Positions 42,539-43,493 of a stretch of DNA of 43,493 bases are shown piece after piece (within the stretch, counting starts at the first letter, position 1; each line of letters starts with the position of its first letter). The DNA is from Clostridia bacterium (GTDB taxonomy: Bacteria; Bacillota; Clostridia; Christensenellales; CAG-1252), in assembly GCA_017961365.1 (NCBI GenBank), contig JAGCXI010000020.1, forward strand, positions 1 through 43,493. The letters are read 5' to 3'. Under the pieces are notes generated by a model. It searched no databases. It was not told where the DNA came from and saw nothing but the letters and a program-made list of their open reading frames with translations. Position numbers and translations under genes: made by a program.

Positions 42539-42785
42539 GTTATATGGATATGCGAGAGAGAAAGGGGATATGATTGCGAAATGCCGACAATAAAAAGCCG
42601 AGCCGCAGACAAAAAATAGCATCTATAAAAAAACATGCTACACTCGAAGCGCGACATAAATAAGAGAATTCAAAAGATATGCTTTAATCGGAATGAGAAA
42701 GGTGATCCGACAAAATCTATTACGCACTCGGAGAGCGGTGAAAAGACGAGCGTAAAAGCAAAATCAAACGAGAGAGGAGAAAGGT

Positions 42786-42873
42786 GCTGAGACAAACGCT
42801 CCGCGAGCAAGCGGGCAGGCACATACTAACGGTATGTAACTGCTCGGGCGCGAAGCGGTAGAGCAGAATCAGC
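42786..42873. repeat. Long imperfect stem-loop element
   Basis: GCTGA (42786-42790) pairs with TCAGC (42869-42873), enclosing CGCT (42797-42800) with AGCG (42854-42857), and GCG/GCG-type and GCAG/CTGC helices around a tip hairpin ACATAC-TAACG-GTATGT (about 42821-42837). The whole is about 88 bases and sits between asnS and the amidase. It may be the 3' end structure of the asnS transcript, a small RNA, or a dispersed palindromic repeat. The surrounding gap (42541-42785) shows only an inverted TAGCAT/ATGCTA pair and nothing else I can name. Confidence 0.5.
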
Positions 42874-42896
42874 GTCTTTATGCTTTCTCGTTTATT

Positions 42897-43493
42897 TTAA
42901 TATTCGGCGTTTTTAACAGTGCGCGGGAAGGGCAAGACGTCGCGGATATTCGCGATCCCCGTCACGTACATCACCAGCCTTTCGAAGCCGATGCCGAAGC
43001 CGCTGTGCTTGGTGCCGCCGTAAATGCGGAGGTTGCGATACCACCAATAATCTTCTTTCTTGAGACCGAGCTCTTCCATTCTGCGATCCAAAAGGTCGAG
43101 ACGTTCCTCTCTCTGGCTCCCGCCGACGAGCTCACCGATGCCCGGAACGAGGAGATCCATCGCCGCGACGGTCTTGCCGTCGTCATTCATGCGCATGTAG
43201 AACGCCTTGATGTCCTTGGGATAGTCGGTGAGGAAGATGGGACGCTTGAAATGCTTTTCGGTGAGATAACGCTCGTGCTCGGACTGTAAGTCGCAGCCCC
43301 AGTATACGGGATAATCGAATTTCTCGCCGCAGTTTTGCAAGATCTCGATCGCTTGCGTGTATTTGACCTCTTTGAATTTCAAGTCGAGCATCTTATTGAG
43401 ACGGTTCAGAAGATCCTTATCCACGAATTTATTCAAAAACTCGATGTCTTGCGCGCAGCGCTCCAAGGTGTAACGCACGGAAAATTTCAGAAG
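42897..43493 (-). CDS. asnS: Asparaginyl-tRNA synthetase, C-terminal part
   Basis: The frame stays open to the window edge, so 198 residues of the C-terminus are present and the start lies outside. The sequence is the class II core of Asn[19 protein letters not shown], the motif 2-3 region [19 protein letters not shown], and the class II motif 3 [20 protein letters not shown] followed by DVLPFPRT. The GFGIG-x-ERLVM and PFPRT endings distinguish AsnRS from AspRS and LysRS. It is on the minus strand, upstream of the amidase with a gap of over 450 bases, so the two are probably separate transcripts. Confidence 0.97.
   Translation of the reverse strand, partial: LLKFSVRYTLERCAQDIEFLNKFVDKDLLNRLNKMLDLKFKEVKYTQAIEILQNCGEKFDYPVYWGCDLQSEHERYLTEKHFKRPIFLTDYPKDIKAFYMRMNDDGKTVAAMDLLVPGIGELVGGSQREERLDLLDRRMEELGLKKEDYWWYRNLRIYGGTKHSGFGIGFERLVMYVTGIANIRDVLPFPRTVKNAEY

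Noticed and set aside
1-43493. tRNA or rRNA genes
   Set aside because: Intergenic stretches were read for cloverleaf and conserved TTC-box sequences; none was found.

Overview
The window reads as chromosomal DNA of a low-abundance-type Clostridia (Bacillota), probably an uncultured anaerobe. The evidence is the complete S10-spc-alpha ribosomal run with a KOW-domain gene between map and infA, rpsD placed between rpsK and rpoA, zinc-ribbon forms of S14, S4 and L36, strong AGGAGG ribosome sites, consensus TTGACA/TATAAT promoters, a CwlD-type amidase and SipW-type signal peptidases. The order-level placement is inference; no 16S gene or other taxonomic marker search was possible.

Layout. 1-250 is AT-rich and carries only a possible terminator of an upstream gene. 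308-730 is a PPC-domain protein. 844-4586 (minus strand) is a methionine-synthesis operon: metF, a free-standing MetH reactivation domain, then a MetH that lacks that domain. 4747-8213 is an operon of an acidic membrane protein with a PH-like domain, tmk, and a COG2509-type FAD protein. 8391-10226 is a cell-surface protein with InlB-type repeats, followed by a YhhN-family membrane protein. 11214-27202 is the S10-spc-alpha run, rpsJ to rplQ, including secY, adk, map, a KOW protein, infA and rpoA. It starts at a perfect-consensus promoter with a structured leader and has a second structured gap before rpsM.

28041-37889 is the most unusual region. It is one co-directional block made of: a 912-residue protein with a tandemly duplicated domain and a degenerate EAL (cyclic-di-GMP phosphodiesterase-like) domain; a TasA/camelysin-like exported protein; an ER-type (Ser-His) signal peptidase; a membrane-anchored McrB-like AAA+ ATPase; a DUF2357/McrC-like protein with a long coiled coil but no nuclease; and a second Ser-His signal peptidase. 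I propose a cyclic-dinucleotide-linked, AAA+-driven system for making or controlling a SipW-dependent surface fibre. That function is inference. A 16-bp palindrome upstream of this block matches, at 15 of 16 bases, one upstream of the S10 operon promoter.

38119-41547 is a single-chain ABC exporter with a very large ectodomain. It is followed by an array of four short hairpins, a CwlD-like amidase (minus), a cluster of DnaA-box-like sites, a long structured element, and the 3' part of asnS (minus), which runs off the window. No tRNA, rRNA, CRISPR array or transposase was seen.
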